DNA of 64,000 nt from Nitrospirota bacterium (lineage in GTDB: Bacteria; Nitrospirota; Thermodesulfovibrionia; Thermodesulfovibrionales; Dissulfurispiraceae), in contig JBFMHE010000001.1 of NCBI GenBank assembly GCA_040752355.1, forward strand, positions 62,001-126,000. The letters run 5' to 3'. The notes beneath the pieces were generated by a model. The model made no database searches, was not told the DNA's origin, and was given only the letters and a program-made list of their open reading frames with translations. This document shows, one piece after another, positions 35,578-43,466 of this stretch (the first letter of the stretch is position 1; the number at the start of each line of letters is the position of its first letter). The position numbers and the translations under genes were made by a program.

Positions 35578-36824
35578 ACGATCTCCCCCCGTACGAGGTG
35601 CCGGTTGGCCAATGCCTTCTTGCTCCTCTTGATCCTGTTCACGTAATCGATGAGCATCTGGAACTGATCGCAGAGCTGGTGCCTGCTCGCGCCGAGAGGT
35701 GCCTTGAAGAAGGAGGCGAGCTGCGGCATCAGGCCCGGCTCCCCGTGCCGCCTGGCGAGCTCCGCGAGCCGCACGAGATCGAGGACCAGGGGCGCAGCGA
35801 GGATCGAGTCGTACCCCTGCCAGATGAACTGGAGGCTCATCTTCACATCGAGGAATCCCTTGAAGTGGATGAAGTTCCATGCCGTCTTCTGGTCGTCCAG
35901 CGAGGGAACATAGTTGATGTGCACGCTCGAATGGGGGGTATACCCGAGGATCTTTCCAAGGAGCCGGTCCTTGGTCCGTATTTTCGATTCTTTGTTCTCC
36001 GGATCGTCCAGCACCTTGCCGTCCATGTTACCGAGTATGTTGAAGCCCTCCCAGCTCAGGATCTCGAGATTCCTGCAGAGGAACAGCGGCGCCAGGGCGG
36101 ACTTCACGAGCGTCTCCCCCGTCTTTCCGTCGTTCCCCATGACCGGAACGCCCTCCCGTTCGGCCATGCGTATAATCGCGGGGATCAATGCTCCGTTCGA
36201 AGGAGTGAAGTTGAGATAGGGGCAGTCCTCGGCAACCGCGGCGTATGCGTAGAGCGTGCTGGCCCTCACCAGATCGGCCCGGTTCTCGTCGAGGGAGCAC
36301 TCGAGCTCATCGAGGTCATGGTGGGCGTCGTGGAGGACGAGCGGCGGCTCTGTCGAGGCGAGGTTGATCACGATGACCGTATCGAGCCGGTTGTTCTCCC
36401 TGAACCTCTGGATATCGCTCCTGAGCTTGTCTACCTGTTCTCTCAGGCCGGCGCACTCATTGTCCACCGCTCCAGGGTGGGAGAGTCCGGCAATGGCCCT
36501 TCCGCAGTTCCTGGCCGTCCCCCGGAAGAGATTCGGCAGGACGCTGTCCAGCTCGTCGTCGATGGCATCGATGATCTCCCGGGCTACCAGCTGGTTGTTC
36601 TTCAGGAAAGCGGCGGCGCTAGCGCGGGGAGAGCCCTCGCGTATATCCCATCCGCCGAAAACGATCTCTCCGGGCTCGACCAGATCGAGCCCGGCAAAAT
36701 GATTCAGATCGGTCACCATGCCTGCACGCGAGCCGGCCCCCCGCTTGAGGGCAAGGGCGCCCGCCATGACGGTAGTCGCTATGTATCCCAGCGCCCCGAT
36801 GAAGAGTACGCCGACCTTTTCCAT
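35574..36824 (-). CDS. Inositol-3-phosphate synthase family protein
   Basis: 416 residues from ATG 36824 (AAGGAGACTACTT upstream). The N-terminus has an NAD-binding fold (VGVLFIGALGYIATTVMAGA) and the middle shows the INO1 pattern (NFTPSNGALIPAI, GNDGKTGETLVKS, SWEGFNILGNMDG), with Lys residues of the active site in the GKTGET loop. The reaction would be glucose-6-phosphate to inositol-1-phosphate (Ins3P). It is coupled to a TIM-barrel isomerase and follows the cytochrome gene by 70 bp, so may share its transcript. Confidence 0.9.
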   Translation of the reverse strand: MEKVGVLFIGALGYIATTVMAGALALKRGAGSRAGMVTDLNHFAGLDLVEPGEIVFGGWDIREGSPRASAAAFLKNNQLVAREIIDAIDDELDSVLPNLFRGTARNCGRAIAGLSHPGAVDNECAGLREQVDKLRSDIQRFRENNRLDTVIVINLASTEPPLVLHDAHHDLDELECSLDENRADLVRASTLYAYAAVAEDCPYLNFTPSNGALIPAIIRMAEREGVPVMGNDGKTGETLVKSALAPLFLCRNLEILSWEGFNILGNMDGKVLDDPENKESKIRTKDRLLGKILGYTPHSSVHINYVPSLDDQKTAWNFIHFKGFLDVKMSLQFIWQGYDSILAAPLVLDLVRLAELARRHGEPGLMPQLASFFKAPLGASRHQLCDQFQMLIDYVNRIKRSKKALANRHLVRGEIV

Positions 36825-36890
36825 AAGTAGTCTCCTTGTCGTAAGGTGGTATGCCGCTGCCGCAGACTGCGGCAACGATCGCCCCTGTGC

Positions 36891-37241
36891 TTAATCGGAG
36901 CGCCGGAGCGCCTTCAGGTAGGCGACCAGGGCATCCAGCTCCTCGCTGCTGATGTGTTCTTCGGAAAATGCCGGCATGGCGCCGAGACCGTGGCGCACCT
37001 GGAACTTTATGAGAAAACCCGGGAGCGGCTTGTTGTTCAGTGCAGGACCTACTCCCGCGGTTCCGCCGGGATGGCACTGGTGGCAGTGGCGCATGAACAC
37101 CTGTTGCCCCTTTCTCACCTGGGGCGATTCGATCTCGAGGGGGCCGCTGTACAGGGCGCCCCTCCGCGCAGTGCCGCATCCTGCCGTAAGGAGCATCGTT
37201 ACGGCGATCAACCCTGTGAGTACGAACGGGAGTTTTTGCAC
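36891..37241 (-). CDS. Cytochrome c lipoprotein
   Basis: Class I c-type cytochrome, 116 residues from GTG 37241, chosen because GAGGAGG lies 5 nt before it and a signal peptide with lipobox TAGC follows. The heme site is RHCHQCHPGG and the distal Met is in GLGAMPAFS. It lies 19 bp downstream of the PQQ-type dehydrogenase gene and is probably its electron acceptor, both tethered in the periplasm. Confidence 0.9.
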   Translation of the reverse strand: MQKLPFVLTGLIAVTMLLTAGCGTARRGALYSGPLEIESPQVRKGQQVFMRHCHQCHPGGTAGVGPALNNKPLPGFLIKFQVRHGLGAMPAFSEEHISSEELDALVAYLKALRRSD

Positions 37242-37260
37242 GTGCGCCTCCTCGAACGAG

Positions 37261-38739
37261 CTATCTGATTGCTGAAGGCGTTCTCGTAACTTTCCAGAGC
37301 ACTCCGGTCTCCTGCTTCGGCACCGCGCCTTCGCCATGGTGCAGCATCACACCGAAATCGACGATATAGAGCGCCGTGCCGTCGAGGTTGAAGCGGGCCG
37401 CGACAGGCCGCTCCAGTCCGCCCGAACCGAGCCAGGAGGCGGGGCCCCTCGATTTTCCTTTATTGGCGGCAAAGTCGTATATGACACCGGTCTTCGTATC
37501 GACGCGCACCACCGAGTAGCCGACCGGGGCGAGCACCTTGCCGGTTGTGGGCGCCTCATCACCGAACTCCGCGACAAAGGCCTGGCCGGCGTAGCCGAAG
37601 GCGGGATTCCGCGAGAAGTCGAAACCGTCCGCCGAGGCGTGAACGCCGAAGAGGGCTACCGGATCGGGCGGAGCAGCGGGGTGCTTCGAGAGCAGCTGTT
37701 CGGGATTGTGGCCCCACGGGACCTTGTAGCGCTCGCCCTCGCCGAGCGCATGGTGGCCGTGGTAGTCGGGCCACCCGTACCACACGCCGGGCTTTACTTC
37801 CCAGAGCAGATCCCCGGCCCCGAATACCGGGCGGCTCCCCCGGACATCGTACTGGTTCTCAGTGAGATAGAGCCTGCCGTCGGGAGAGAAGGCGAGGCCG
37901 AAGGGGTTCCTGAAGCCCCAGGCAACGAGCTCGGCGCTGCCGCCCTCGGGCCGTATGCGCATCACCGCCCCGCTGCACGGGATACGTCCTTTAACGATCT
38001 GCCCCTTTTCGGTCTTTACCCCGAACGGGACGAACGCGCCGGTCAGTACCGTTTCCTGCGCTCCCGGTTTCAGGAAGTTTTCGGTCTCGAAATTGCGGCC
38101 GGCGAGCTCGATGTCCCGGCATGCCACGTCATGAAAGTCCGGGTATCGTTTGAGCCAGCCGAACGTGTAGTTGTCTTCGCCGACCACCCCGGAGTTGGTC
38201 GCGGTGCCCACGGCGAAGTAGAGCCACCCGTCGGGGCCGATTACCGGCCCGTTGGTGTGGTGGTCGCCGCGGCTCGGTATGTTCTCGATCAGCCGCGCCA
38301 TCGTCCCGTCAGGAGCAATGCGCAGGATGCGGCCGCCCTCGAGCTCCCCGCCTTCGGCCACATAGAACGCGCCATTATGGAACGCCACTCCTGTCCACGG
38401 CCCGTTCTTTCCGCCCTCGGCAACGGTCTCTTTTTTCCCTCCCGCGCCTATACGGAGCAGCCGGGGCGTGGTCCATACTTCACCGTATGCGTACCCTGCC
38501 TCGACGACATAAACGTTTCCCGCGTCATCGAAGGCAACGCCGGTGGGGAAGGTGAGACCGGTGGCGACCGGCTCGATGCGGTACCCTTCGGGAAGGGCGA
38601 TATCGCCGGGATTGACGGCTCTCGGGGGCTCGAATGATGTCTGTCCGCCTCCGGACGACGATCGCATGACATAGCATCCCGTGAGGCCGAACAGCAGTAC
38701 TATGGTCGCAGTGAAGAGGCGGACGGTAGCGAAGGCCAT
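37261..38739 (-). CDS. PQQ-dependent sugar dehydrogenase-like lipoprotein
   Basis: Six-bladed beta-propeller dehydrogenase of the soluble glucose / L-sorbosone dehydrogenase type, 492 residues from ATG 38739 (AGGAGG upstream). The lipobox is LTGC. Family segments include GLTFPTGVAFDDAGNVYVVE, GDHHTNGPVIGPDGWLYFA and WGFRNPFGLAFSPDGRLYLT. It should oxidise a sugar or alcohol in the periplasm and pass electrons to the adjacent cytochrome. Cofactor use is inferred from the family. Confidence 0.88.
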   Translation of the reverse strand: MAFATVRLFTATIVLLFGLTGCYVMRSSSGGGQTSFEPPRAVNPGDIALPEGYRIEPVATGLTFPTGVAFDDAGNVYVVEAGYAYGEVWTTPRLLRIGAGGKKETVAEGGKNGPWTGVAFHNGAFYVAEGGELEGGRILRIAPDGTMARLIENIPSRGDHHTNGPVIGPDGWLYFAVGTATNSGVVGEDNYTFGWLKRYPDFHDVACRDIELAGRNFETENFLKPGAQETVLTGAFVPFGVKTEKGQIVKGRIPCSGAVMRIRPEGGSAELVAWGFRNPFGLAFSPDGRLYLTENQYDVRGSRPVFGAGDLLWEVKPGVWYGWPDYHGHHALGEGERYKVPWGHNPEQLLSKHPAAPPDPVALFGVHASADGFDFSRNPAFGYAGQAFVAEFGDEAPTTGKVLAPVGYSVVRVDTKTGVIYDFAANKGKSRGPASWLGSGGLERPVAARFNLDGTALYIVDFGVMLHHGEGAVPKQETGVLWKVTRTPSAIR

Positions 38740-38880
38740 TTTTCCTCCTGTCGCGCCGGGAGTCATCCGGTGACGAACGTGACTCTTTCAGACTCTGATT
38801 GCCGTACGGTGAACTATCGCCTGATTAATGAAACGGGCGCTGGCCCGGCCATGGGAGGTACATACGTCCTTATACTTTAA

Positions 38881-38909
38881 ATTGTAAGACCGCGGTCATT
38901 ACCTGTCAA
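38881..38909 (-). promoter_or_regulatory. Near-perfect sigma-70 promoter with palindromic spacer
   Basis: Minus strand TTGACA (38904-38909), 17-nt spacer, TACAAT (38881-38886), about 140 bp before the PQQ-type dehydrogenase gene. The spacer contains the perfect palindrome GACCGCGGTC (38888-38897), a likely operator. Confidence 0.75.
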
Positions 38910-38947
38910 TCACTATTGAAGCCTCGAACAGGCGATCCCTTTGTCCC

Positions 38948-39874
38948 TCATCGGGCAGGGCTCTTCTGTGCCCTCTCTCTCCCGGTAACTATGTAGCCGA
39001 TCAGCTTATAGATGAGCTTCGCTATGATGAATTGCGAATGGATGTAGGGAGGCGCGGGCGAGAGCTCGTTGATGTCGAACCCGACGATCCTCCTCTCGAG
39101 AGAGAGCTTCCGGAGCAGGGCGAGGGTCTCGTCCCAGCCGAAGCCTCCCGGCTCGGGGGTGCCGAGGGCCGGGATCAGCGAGGGATCGAAGAAGTCGCAG
39201 TCGAAGGTGATATAGACCTCGTCGTGCAGCCGTTCGATCACCGCTTCGTGCCATGATGTCCCGGGACCGTAGCGGCCCTGCTTGATAGCCACGTCGTAAA
39301 AGGTCGCAATGCGATGCTCCTTGATGAAATCGGCCTCCTCTTTCCCCTGGCTCCGGATGCCGACCTGGACGATATTCCGGTTGAAGTCGTAGATGCGCGC
39401 CATGGAGCATCCGTGGCTGTAGGGGCTCCCTTCGTAGACCTGGCGCAGGTCCGAATGGGCATCGAAATGGAGGATCGAGATATCACCGAAACGCTCGGTA
39501 TACGCCTGTGCAGGCCCGATCGCGATCGTGTGCTCGCCGCCGATGCAGACGACCATCTTGTTACGGTCGAGCTCCCGCTGGACCGACTGCCGGATCGCCT
39601 CTACCGCGTCGGCGTCCCTGCAGCCCTCGTCGAAGCGGAGCGCGGGAAGCGCAGCGATGCCGCCGCAGAGCCTGAATATCTCCGCGTCCAGCTCCTCGTC
39701 GTAGAGCTCGAGATACTGTGAGGCGTCGAGAATCGCGCCGGGCGCCTCAGCAGCGCCTTTAATGTAGCTGGTGGTCTGTTCGTAGGGGACGGGAAGGATG
39801 ATAACCCCTGCCCGGTCGGGTGACGACCATTCAGGGTCGAGGCGGAGGAAGCGTGGATGACGAACCGCCTGCAT
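38948..39874 (-). CDS. speB: Agmatinase
   Basis: Hydrolyses agmatine to putrescine and urea. Binuclear Mn ligands are visible in GGEHT, HFDAHSDLR and FDCDFFDPS, and the substrate loop in SHGCSM. 308 residues is normal. It begins 9 bp after pdaD, giving a complete two-step arginine-to-putrescine pathway. Confidence 0.94.
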   Translation of the reverse strand: MQAVRHPRFLRLDPEWSSPDRAGVIILPVPYEQTTSYIKGAAEAPGAILDASQYLELYDEELDAEIFRLCGGIAALPALRFDEGCRDADAVEAIRQSVQRELDRNKMVVCIGGEHTIAIGPAQAYTERFGDISILHFDAHSDLRQVYEGSPYSHGCSMARIYDFNRNIVQVGIRSQGKEEADFIKEHRIATFYDVAIKQGRYGPGTSWHEAVIERLHDEVYITFDCDFFDPSLIPALGTPEPGGFGWDETLALLRKLSLERRIVGFDINELSPAPPYIHSQFIIAKLIYKLIGYIVTGRERAQKSPAR

Positions 39875-39883
39875 GCGCGCGCT

Positions 39884-40441
39884 CTATTTGTGCCGCTTGG
39901 GCGGGATCAGCACGGCTGCTGCCACGACCGTCGTCCAGACCTTCCGTTTGCCGATCGCGGTCTGGGTGATGTTGCGGGTCTTTACGATCTGGCCGCTCAG
40001 CTTCCATTGGTCGAGCCGCACGTTGTAGCTCTCGTTCACATCGAAGTCCACGCCGAGGATGGTGGCGAGCATCTGGGCAGCGAGGTCTTCGGCGTAGTCG
40101 CCGATCGTCTTTTCGTTGCCGCCGAAGCTGTGGTGCTCCGAGAGATAGCCTATTTTGTTCCGGTCCTTGGGTATGGCAATGCCTATGGATGCCGCGACCA
40201 GGCGATGGTACTCGTTGGTCGCGGTATCCGCGATGACGGCATGGACCACCTGGCCGGGCGATAACTCTTCGAGGCCTCTCTCGACAGAGATGATCTTGCA
40301 GTGCGGGGGAAGGATGCTCGAGACCCGGACGATATTAAAGGAGGCGATCTTGGCATCCCGCAGGGCGAGCTCGAAGCTCACCAGCTTCTCGCGGTGCTGT
40401 CCAACGCCTTTGGTAAGAAAGAGTTTGGTGGCGACGTACAT
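39884..40441 (-). CDS. pdaD: Pyruvoyl-dependent arginine decarboxylase
   Basis: Converts arginine to agmatine. The proenzyme is expected to cleave itself between Ser41 and Ser42 (RVSSILPP), making the pyruvoyl group from Ser42. 185 residues, with the family's C-terminal half (EHHSFGGNEKTIGDYAEDLA) intact. First gene of the pdaD-speB operon. The SD sequence is weak. Confidence 0.93.
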   Translation of the reverse strand: MYVATKLFLTKGVGQHREKLVSFELALRDAKIASFNIVRVSSILPPHCKIISVERGLEELSPGQVVHAVIADTATNEYHRLVAASIGIAIPKDRNKIGYLSEHHSFGGNEKTIGDYAEDLAAQMLATILGVDFDVNESYNVRLDQWKLSGQIVKTRNITQTAIGKRKVWTTVVAAAVLIPPKRHK

Positions 40442-40476
40442 GATCGTTATCGTCGGGTCGTTGCGGTCTCATCTAA

Positions 40477-40505
40477 ATTTTAGGGGAAAAACGGGAGAGA
40501 TGCAA
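40477..40505 (-). promoter_or_regulatory. Probable promoter of pdaD-speB
   Basis: Minus strand TTGCAT, 17-nt spacer, TAAAAT, 36 bp before the pdaD ATG. It overlaps the tail region of the upstream gene's flank. Confidence 0.5.
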
Positions 40506-40512
40506 ATGAGCG

Positions 40513-40884
40513 TCAGCGGGAGTTGCGGGGAGTGCTCCTCTTCCTTTTCCGTGCCGGAGCATCGGGTACAGGCGATGGGGCGGGAATTTTCCTTATCGAG
40601 GCCTTCTGCGGCGCAGCCTTCTTGTTCATCGTCTTCTTCGATGCCGTCCTCTTTGCCGCTGCCTTCCTTTGCCGTGTGAGCGTCCGGTACGGCATGAAGA
40701 GGTAGAGGGGGCAGTCGGGAGATTTGCAGTCGGCAACGCCGTCCGCATAGTAGGACATGCAGTCATAGCAGCGCGCGACGACCGATTCGCTGAGGCTGAG
40801 GGACTTCCCCTTGAGATACCGCATGAGCTCTTTTCTCCCCTGTGCGGACTCCCCGTGCTTTTTTATCGACTCGATCTTCGTCAT
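40513..40884 (-). CDS. Small four-cysteine protein with basic tail
   Basis: 123 residues. The N-terminal half has a compact metal-binding-like motif: RCYDCMSYYADGVADC followed by SPDCPLYLFMPYR (four Cys). The C-terminal half is a Lys/Arg/Ala/Pro-rich tail likely to bind nucleic acid or acidic partners. I do not recognise a named family. GAAGGTG precedes the ATG and a good promoter with a palindrome lies upstream. Confidence 0.75.
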   Translation of the reverse strand: MTKIESIKKHGESAQGRKELMRYLKGKSLSLSESVVARCYDCMSYYADGVADCKSPDCPLYLFMPYRTLTRQRKAAAKRTASKKTMNKKAAPQKASIRKIPAPSPVPDAPARKRKRSTPRNSR

Positions 40885-40913
40885 ACAACACCTTCTTTAT
40901 GTAAAATAAATTT

Positions 40914-40943
40914 AGTATACAAATGTATATCAGTAGCTGTCAA
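40914..40943 (-). promoter_or_regulatory. Promoter overlapped by a palindrome
   Basis: Minus strand TTGACA (40938-40943), 18-nt spacer, TATACT (40914-40919). TATACA-AA-TGTATA (40916-40929) overlaps the -10, so a repressor site is likely. Confidence 0.65.
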
Positions 40944-41023
40944 TCAGGGCAGCGTTCCCCGTCATTATCCGCTAAGCCGGCGAAAAATAACAAGAGCGCT
41001 CTCTCCTTTGTTCTCCCCCGGAA

Positions 41024-41053
41024 TTGAAAAAAAAGACGGTGAAGACGTATAAT
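41024..41053 (+). promoter_or_regulatory. Promoter upstream of the GEMM riboswitch
   Basis: TTGAAA, 18-nt spacer, perfect TATAAT. Transcription would start near 41060 and run through the TonB-like remnant into the riboswitch. Confidence 0.55.
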
Positions 41054-41060
41054 AATTCCG

Positions 41061-41216
41061 CTGTTGGGAAGTGCTAAGGGTTTGTTCCTTCTGCTGTTTC
41101 TTGCGCTGTATACCTGCACCGCCGCTCCGTCGCAGCCCCGCAGTACCGATGTGTTCCAGGAACTGGTCGTGACAGCAAAACGACAGAATGTTTCCGAAAA
41201 GGTAAACTCTGGGTAA
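41061..41216 (+). pseudogene. Remnant of a TonB-dependent receptor N-terminus
   Basis: In one frame the region reads like a signal sequence (KGLFLLLFLALYTCTAAP) followed by FQELVVTAKRQNVSEKV, the typical plug start of TonB receptors, and then stops at TAA within the riboswitch 5' part. No ATG or ribosome site is seen and nothing receptor-like follows. I read it as a decayed fragment; chance similarity is possible. Confidence 0.4.
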
Positions 41217-41284
41217 CCAGAGGGCACAAAGCTACGGGTCCTGTTCTTGAAAAGAAGGGGACAGCCGGGTTGCCGAAGAACAGG
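41188..41284 (+). promoter_or_regulatory. GEMM-I (cyclic-di-GMP-I class) riboswitch
   Basis: AGGUAAAC, then a P2 hairpin CUCUGG-GUAA-CCAGAG with a GNRA loop, the hallmark GGCACAAAGCUACGGGUCC, a P3 hairpin (GUCC..UUCUU/AAGAA..GGAC) and GACAGCCGGGUUGCCGAAG. These conserved blocks and their order match GEMM-I aptamers. The ligand could be c-di-GMP or 3',3'-cGAMP; the deciding base cannot be placed safely by eye. Downstream on this strand are a weak terminator and an exporter gene. Confidence 0.85.
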
Positions 41285-41309
41285 CCTGCTTACCGGCAGC
41301 GGAACGAGA

Positions 41310-41340
41310 CTCCGGAAAGAGCCTGCTTCCCTTGAGGAGA
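41310..41340 (+). terminator. Possible riboswitch-controlled terminator
   Basis: About 30-45 nt after the aptamer, CCTGCTTCC and GGAGACAGG form an 8-of-9-bp stem followed by TTTT. Position fits an expression platform. Confidence 0.45.
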
Positions 41341-41415
41341 CAGGTTTTGATGTCAGCGTAACAATCGTCATGCTGAACGACGGGCAGCAATGCCCTGGCA
41401 TCACCGGAGGTGCTG

Positions 41416-41553
41416 ATGAAGCCGTGCAGTAAACCGAAATCTTCCCTTCCCGATCCTTTCTCCTCATCTCTCTATCACCTGTCTCCCTTTCCCTCGCCGT
41501 ATGGACTGTTGCTGCTCCCTGCAATGCCGGAGCAGCCGGAGAGAAAAGCGTGA
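41416..41553 (+). CDS. Possible 45-residue leader peptide coupled to the exporter
   Basis: ATG 41416 has a good ribosome site (CCGGAGGTGCTG). The 45-codon frame ends in TGATG, its stop sharing one base with the ATG of the exporter, a classic coupling arrangement. The peptide is Ser/Pro-rich with a short hydrophobic run (YGLLLLPAMP) and resembles nothing known. It lies between the riboswitch and the exporter. Confidence 0.4.
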   Translation: MKPCSKPKSSLPDPFSSSLYHLSPFPSPYGLLLLPAMPEQPERKA

Positions 41554-43313
41554 TGTGGCAGGGCAGCAGCTGGGTCGCCAAGACAAAACGAGCGCTCTCT
41601 TTCGTAAGGCCCTATAAAGGTTCGATTCCCATTGTGCTTACCCTGACGCTTTCCCTGTCGGCCCTGGAGGCGCTCGAGCCGCTGGCCCTCAAGTATCTCT
41701 TCGACAGGCTGGAAGGAGAGGCTTCCGGGAAGCTGGCCATGGGCGTCGCCGGTCTCCTGCTCATCGGAGTATCGCGGGAAATCATCGGCGGCCTCTCGAA
41801 CTGGCTCTCCTGGCGGGTGCGGCTGGGGCTCAATTACCAGCTCCTCGAGGCGACGGTGAGCAGGCTGCACGCGCTTCCGCTCACCTACCATCGGAAGGAG
41901 AGCGTCGGCGGCATCATGACCAAGCTCGACCGCGGCATCAACGGCTTCGTCAATGCCCTTGCCGAGCTCGCCTTCACCGTGCTGCCCGGCGTGGTCTACC
42001 TGCTCCTGTCGCTCGTCGTCATGTTCCGCCTCGACTGGCGGCTCTCGCTGGTGGTCTTCTTCTTCGCTCCGCTCCCGGCGCTCATCGGCATGTGGGCGGC
42101 GAGCGAGCAGACGCACCGGGAGAAGGTGCTCCTCGACCGGTGGGCAAAGATATTCTCCCGGTTCAACGAGGTGCTCTCGGGCATCCTGACGGTGAAGAGC
42201 TTTGCCATGGAGGACGAGGAGAAGCGCCGGTTCCTCACCGAGGTGCACACCACCAACAGCCTCGTCATCCGGGGTGTCGGAACGGACTCGAAGGTCGGCG
42301 CTGCCAAGAACCTGGTGGCAATGATCGCGCGGATCTCGGCGATCTCGCTCGGGTGCCTCTTCGTCATCAAGGGGCAGATAACCGTAGGGACGCTGATCGC
42401 TTTCCTCGGGTATATTACGGGGCTCTTCGGCCCGGTGCAGGGATTGACCACCGTGTATCAGACCCTGCGCAAGGCAACGGTCTCGCTCGATACGATCTTT
42501 TCGATTCTCGACGAGCATGATCATATGGTGGATGCGCCCGATGCCCAGCCGGTAAAGGCGCTGAAAGGCGAGGTGGCGTTCGAGAGCGTGAGCTTCGGCT
42601 ACCGCGCCGATGATATGATCCTCAAGGACATCTCCTTCCGGGCGCGGCCCGGCGAAGTGGTCGCCCTCGTCGGTCCGAGCGGCGCAGGGAAGACCACCTT
42701 AATGGCGCTGCTGCAGCGGCTGTACGATACCGCCGGCGGATCGGTGCGCATCGATGGCGTCGATGTGCGCAATCTCAAGCAGCGCTCGCTCCGCCGCCGG
42801 ATCGGCATCGTCTTCCAGGACGCGCTCCTTTTCAACGATACCGTACGCAACAACATCGCCTACGGCAGGCCCGGCGCTTCAATGCGCGAGATCGAGGAGG
42901 CGGCGCGCGCGGCCAATGCACACTCGTTTATTACGCAGATGCCGGAAGGGTACGAGACGGTCGTGGGAGAGCGGGGCAGCCGTCTCTCTGCCGGCGAGCG
43001 GCAGCGCATCAATATTGCACGGGCACTTCTCAAGGACCCGCCGCTCCTGATCCTCGACGAGGCGACGTCGGCGCTGGATGCAGAGTCGGAGGCGCTGGTA
43101 CAGGAGGCGCTCAACCGCCTGGTGAAGAACAGGACGACCTTCATCATCGCCCATCGCCTCTCGACGGTAGTCGGCGCGGACCGTATCCTCGTGCTCAAGG
43201 ACGGCCATATTGCGGAGATGGGCTCCCATGAGGAGCTCATGCGCCGGGGTGGCTACTATGCGTCGCTCGTGCAGAACCAGACCAGGGGGCTGCTCCTCGA
43301 CAAAGCAGCCTGA
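41550..43313 (+). CDS. ABC exporter, MsbA-like fused permease-ATPase
   Basis: 587-residue half-transporter with about six membrane helices, then the ATPase: Walker A VGPSGAGKTT, signature LSAGERQRINIARAL, Walker B LLILDEATSAL and H-loop IIAHRLS. MsbA-type proteins flip lipid A or other lipids, but substrate cannot be told. Start is GTG 41550 or ATG 41553. The upstream GEMM-I riboswitch suggests second-messenger control, which would fit an envelope or polysaccharide-related cargo. Confidence 0.92.
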   Translation: MMWQGSSWVAKTKRALSFVRPYKGSIPIVLTLTLSLSALEALEPLALKYLFDRLEGEASGKLAMGVAGLLLIGVSREIIGGLSNWLSWRVRLGLNYQLLEATVSRLHALPLTYHRKESVGGIMTKLDRGINGFVNALAELAFTVLPGVVYLLLSLVVMFRLDWRLSLVVFFFAPLPALIGMWAASEQTHREKVLLDRWAKIFSRFNEVLSGILTVKSFAMEDEEKRRFLTEVHTTNSLVIRGVGTDSKVGAAKNLVAMIARISAISLGCLFVIKGQITVGTLIAFLGYITGLFGPVQGLTTVYQTLRKATVSLDTIFSILDEHDHMVDAPDAQPVKALKGEVAFESVSFGYRADDMILKDISFRARPGEVVALVGPSGAGKTTLMALLQRLYDTAGGSVRIDGVDVRNLKQRSLRRRIGIVFQDALLFNDTVRNNIAYGRPGASMREIEEAARAANAHSFITQMPEGYETVVGERGSRLSAGERQRINIARALLKDPPLLILDEATSALDAESEALVQEALNRLVKNRTTFIIAHRLSTVVGADRILVLKDGHIAEMGSHEELMRRGGYYASLVQNQTRGLLLDKAA

Positions 43314-43343
43314 ACAGAGCTTCACTGCAGCGGTAAATAACGA

Positions 43344-43377
43344 AAGGCCCTGCGGGAGCATACCGCAGGGCCTTTTC
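43344..43377 (+). terminator. Intrinsic terminator of the ABC exporter
   Basis: AAGGCCCTGCGG (43344-43355) pairs with CCGCAGGGCCTT (43363-43374) followed by TTC; very stable 12-bp stem. Confidence 0.88.
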
Positions 43378-43466
43378 ATCACGCACCGCCGGCAGCCGTC
43401 GGGTCAAGGGGCGGAGAGCCCTGCTCATTCCGGCTGATGCCATGAGGTACAATACGATGAGGTGGG

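Noticed and set aside
41247-41432. 61-codon plus-strand frame overlapping the aptamer 3' half
   Set aside because: It reads through conserved riboswitch structure and lacks a ribosome site.
40940-41581. 213-codon minus-strand open frame across the riboswitch region
   Set aside because: No start context or family resemblance; plus-strand signals (promoter, aptamer, terminator) explain the region better.
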